The notes beneath the pieces are model-generated. The model saw nothing but the letters and a program-made list of their open reading frames with translations. It did not search any database and had not been told where the DNA came from. A stretch of 34,077 nt of DNA from an uncultured Bacilli bacterium (lineage in GTDB: Bacteria; Bacillota_I; Bacilli_A; RFN20; CAG-826). The translations under genes were made by a program, and so were the position numbers. Below are positions 34,073-34,077 of this stretch, piece by piece. Numbering within the stretch: the first letter of the stretch is position 1; each line of letters begins with the position of its first letter. Location of the stretch: contig CALVOS010000088.1 of the NCBI GenBank assembly GCA_944350325.1, forward strand, positions 1-34,077. The letters are read 5' to 3'.

Positions 34073-34077
34073 AACAG

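Overview
This window is a bacterial chromosomal replication-origin region. Gene order is that of Bacillota, and base composition is GC-rich. Leftward from the origin the minus strand carries dnaA-dnaN-yaaA-recF-gyrB-gyrA, a glycosyltransferase gene, serS, the small SRP RNA gene and tadA. Rightward the plus strand carries rpmH-rnpA-yidC-jag, a membrane-protein gene, then mnmE-tatD-rnmV-rsmA-ispE-glmU. RNase M5, a lipoprotein-type YidC, Jag, a small SRP RNA next to tadA, and strong Shine-Dalgarno sequences all point to Bacillota, class Bacilli. TGA is used as a stop, so this is not a Mycoplasma-type genetic code. The high GC suggests an uncultured GC-rich Bacilli or Erysipelotrichia-like gut lineage; that placement is inference and no genus is claimed.

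Layout. Positions 1-8320 (minus strand) are accessory or envelope genes: the start of an unidentified gene at the left edge, a membrane protein that looks like a degenerate site-2 protease, an overlapping P-type ATPase / psuG / TetR-family unit, and a large one-piece MacB-like ABC exporter. Positions 8330-19919 (minus strand) are tRNA processing and charging, SRP RNA, gyrase, RecF, the clamp and DnaA. Positions 19920-20347 are the main oriC with a cluster of DnaA boxes; another box and an AT-rich stretch lie between dnaA and dnaN. Positions 20348-23045 (plus strand) are the rpmH operon, closed by an intrinsic terminator. Positions 23121-29976 (plus strand) are a long, tightly packed run of tRNA and rRNA maturation genes plus isoprenoid (ispE) and cell-wall precursor (glmU) genes. 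Two parS-like centromere sites are embedded in the coding sequence of tatD and rnmV.

Positions 29977-31324 hold the most unusual unit. It is an AT-rich intergenic region packed with inverted repeats, then a RelB/DinJ-like ribbon-helix-helix gene with no RelE/YafQ-type toxin beside it, then a macrodomain ADP-ribose hydrolase of the SirTM-linked zinc-macrodomain type with an apparently substituted zinc ligand, then a 59-codon basic ORF and a bidirectional terminator. Pyruvate phosphate dikinase (ppdK) closes the window on the minus strand and is the only complete gene that faces replication.

No tRNA or rRNA genes, CRISPR arrays, transposases or phage genes were seen.
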